A DNA stretch of 64,000 nucleotides from assembly GCF_041296385.1 (NCBI RefSeq), contig NC_091014.1:55384078-55448077 (forward strand), read 5' to 3'. Below are positions 62,441-64,000 of the stretch, piece by piece. The position numbers and the translations under genes were made by a program. This DNA is from Aphelocoma coerulescens (Eukaryota > Chordata > Aves > Passeriformes > Corvidae). Position 1 is the first letter of the stretch. Every line of letters begins with the position of its first letter. The notes beneath the pieces were generated by a model, which was not told the origin of the DNA, ran no database searches, and saw nothing but the letters and a program-made list of their open reading frames with translations.

Positions 62441-62756
62441 ATCACCTTGACCCAGCCTTCACTGTATTAATTTAGTATATATTACAGAGTCTGAACTCTC
62501 TGATGTTTACTGTGCTACCTTTTACCTGAAAGTTTCAGAGACAGGAAAAACAAATCTAGGGATGTCTGTTTTTTAAGCCTCCCCTGCTGTCCATTTTTCC
62601 AAAGGATCTATTATAGGTACAGGAGTGATGCCTATGGATTTGTTTACTTCAGTTGTTAAATGATGCAAGGCCACATTTTCCTTTGCAATGGAAATCTCTG
62701 GCTTTGGTTTGTTATCAAAACCTAGGTATTCAAGGGGCTAATTTCTTGCTGCAGGG

Positions 62757-62783
62757 GCAGGAGGAGGAAGAAGAAGAGGAGGA
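62757..62783 (+). repeat. Purine (GGA/GAA)n tract
   Basis: Imperfect triplet repeat of GGA and GAA units in the ISX upstream flank. Confidence 0.8.
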
Positions 62784-64000
62784 TTTCACAGGAAAGTCTG
62801 ATAGGTCCCAGAACTCCTCATGAGAGGACTCATATCTTTTGGGTAAAATAGCTGAGTAAATTAGCCTAGAGACTCACAGGACAAAAAATACTCCTCGTAT
62901 CCTTCTTCCTTGCCCCAGCTTCTTTTTTGCTGAGTTAAACACACACTGTTTTGAAAAAAGAAATGTAGCCTTCTGGCAGAAATACATGCGCATTCATGTT
63001 TAAAAATTTCTGGAGTAAAGAGAGTTGAGACAGGCAGACTCCAAGTTTCCATCTCAGTGAAATACTTTTATTCTGTGGTCACATTGGCAACATGCACCGA
63101 GCGAATTCAGCATTATCCCATACTCAGAGTGTCTGCACTGCCTGTCTCCACTGCCACCAGCTCGCTCTGGGCAGGCACCTGCTGAGAAAAATCTGTAGTC
63201 CCATGTCACAAAATCAAATTGTGCATGTTTGTATAACTAGCCTGTCTCAGTCTGCAACTTTAAACCTCCCTGCTGCTTGCAGTGACAAATTGATTTTCTG
63301 TGTGTGCTTAAATTAGATGCTTACATGCAAATTTACAACTTGAAAGTGTCCTTGTGAAGGCTTTATTTTTGTTCTGTCTTATTGTATTGTGCTTTTTTAT
63401 TAAAACAGAAGGCAATGCCAACTGAGAAATATATTTTTGTTCTTCCATATAGGAAAACAAAACAAGCACTAAAGGAGGAAATAGGATAAACAAGTGACAA
63501 CTCTTGAAAGGGGATTAGAAAGCAGCAGTGTAATGATGCATAAATCCCATGTTTTGTGGACAAAAGTTTCTTCAGAGAAAAATGTAGGTTTGATATCAAA
63601 ATCTTTTAGTAGTACCAAAAGACTTGAACATTTTACTATTTTTAATATAGAAATGGAAAAATAGTGGTAAATACAATTTCATTAACTAAAAAAAGGATTA
63701 AATACTGTCTTTGGAATGACTGCTTGTTCAGAATTTCTTTGCTTTGTATTATGTTAAAATAAAGATGAGTGGCAAAAAAATAGACCCTTGAAATGCAAAT
63801 GAACATTTTGCAAATTAAAATAGTTCAGTTGACCCCCTTTCTCAAATGACTGAGTTGCTGAAATGTAACAAATTATTTATGTTCAAGACAAGAAATTATT
63901 TACTTTTAAATTACTGGAGAATGAAGAAGTTATTTTTCTGCCAAGTTCTAATATGGTGGTTTTGCAGGGTAGTTTGGGGATATTTTTATATTTGTGCTTG

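Larger units (their letters stand above)
60345..64000. other. ISX upstream flank, right end of window
   Basis: No coding exon is supported. The longest frame is about 100 codons (61275-61586) with no domain. There is a possible LTR remnant near 61970-62440 and a purine tract at 62757. The final 600 bases are strongly AT-rich. Confidence 0.55.

Overview
The window is vertebrate nuclear DNA, almost certainly from a bird. It contains several 3'-end fragments of CR1 LINEs of the avian type, an avian ERVL-type solo LTR, and very old MIR-like SINEs. The one gene I can recognise is split into four coding exons with normal GT-AG introns. I see no prokaryotic operons, CRISPR arrays, rRNA or tRNA genes.

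That gene is ISX (intestine-specific homeobox), on the minus strand, with the coding region from about 59842 down to 36886. The exons are 59671-59842, 41836-41987, 37807-37923 and 36886-37122. The reading frame is kept across all three junctions. Together they give a protein of about 225 residues with an N-terminal eh1-type repressor motif, a paired-like Q50 homeodomain split by an intron between homeodomain positions 46 and 47, and a short proline- and leucine-rich tail. In vertebrates ISX acts in gut epithelium, where CDX2 and retinoic acid drive it and it represses SCARB1 and BCO1 (carotenoid uptake and cleavage).

Layout: 1-36306 lies downstream of ISX and holds no exon I can recognise. 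It contains CR1 fragments (1700-2030, 28474-28637), a decayed solo LTR (11524-12102), two MIR-like SINEs in opposite orientation (17935-18120 and 18535-18700), and AT-rich stretches with homeodomain-type motifs. From 36307 to about 60070 is the ISX gene, with a 17.7-kb first intron carrying CR1 pieces and a G-rich tract, a 3.9-kb second intron with a CR1 piece and two short tandem duplications, and a 0.7-kb third intron. A CpG-rich block covers exon 1. From 60116 to 64000 is the ISX upstream flank.

I did not find a clearly new biological system. The points most worth following up are the complete avian ISX model with its uncertain start, an unexplained 226-codon open frame directly behind a good splice acceptor (8486-9169), a second long frame overlapping the ISX last exon and 3' UTR, and candidate conserved regulatory DNA in the flanks.
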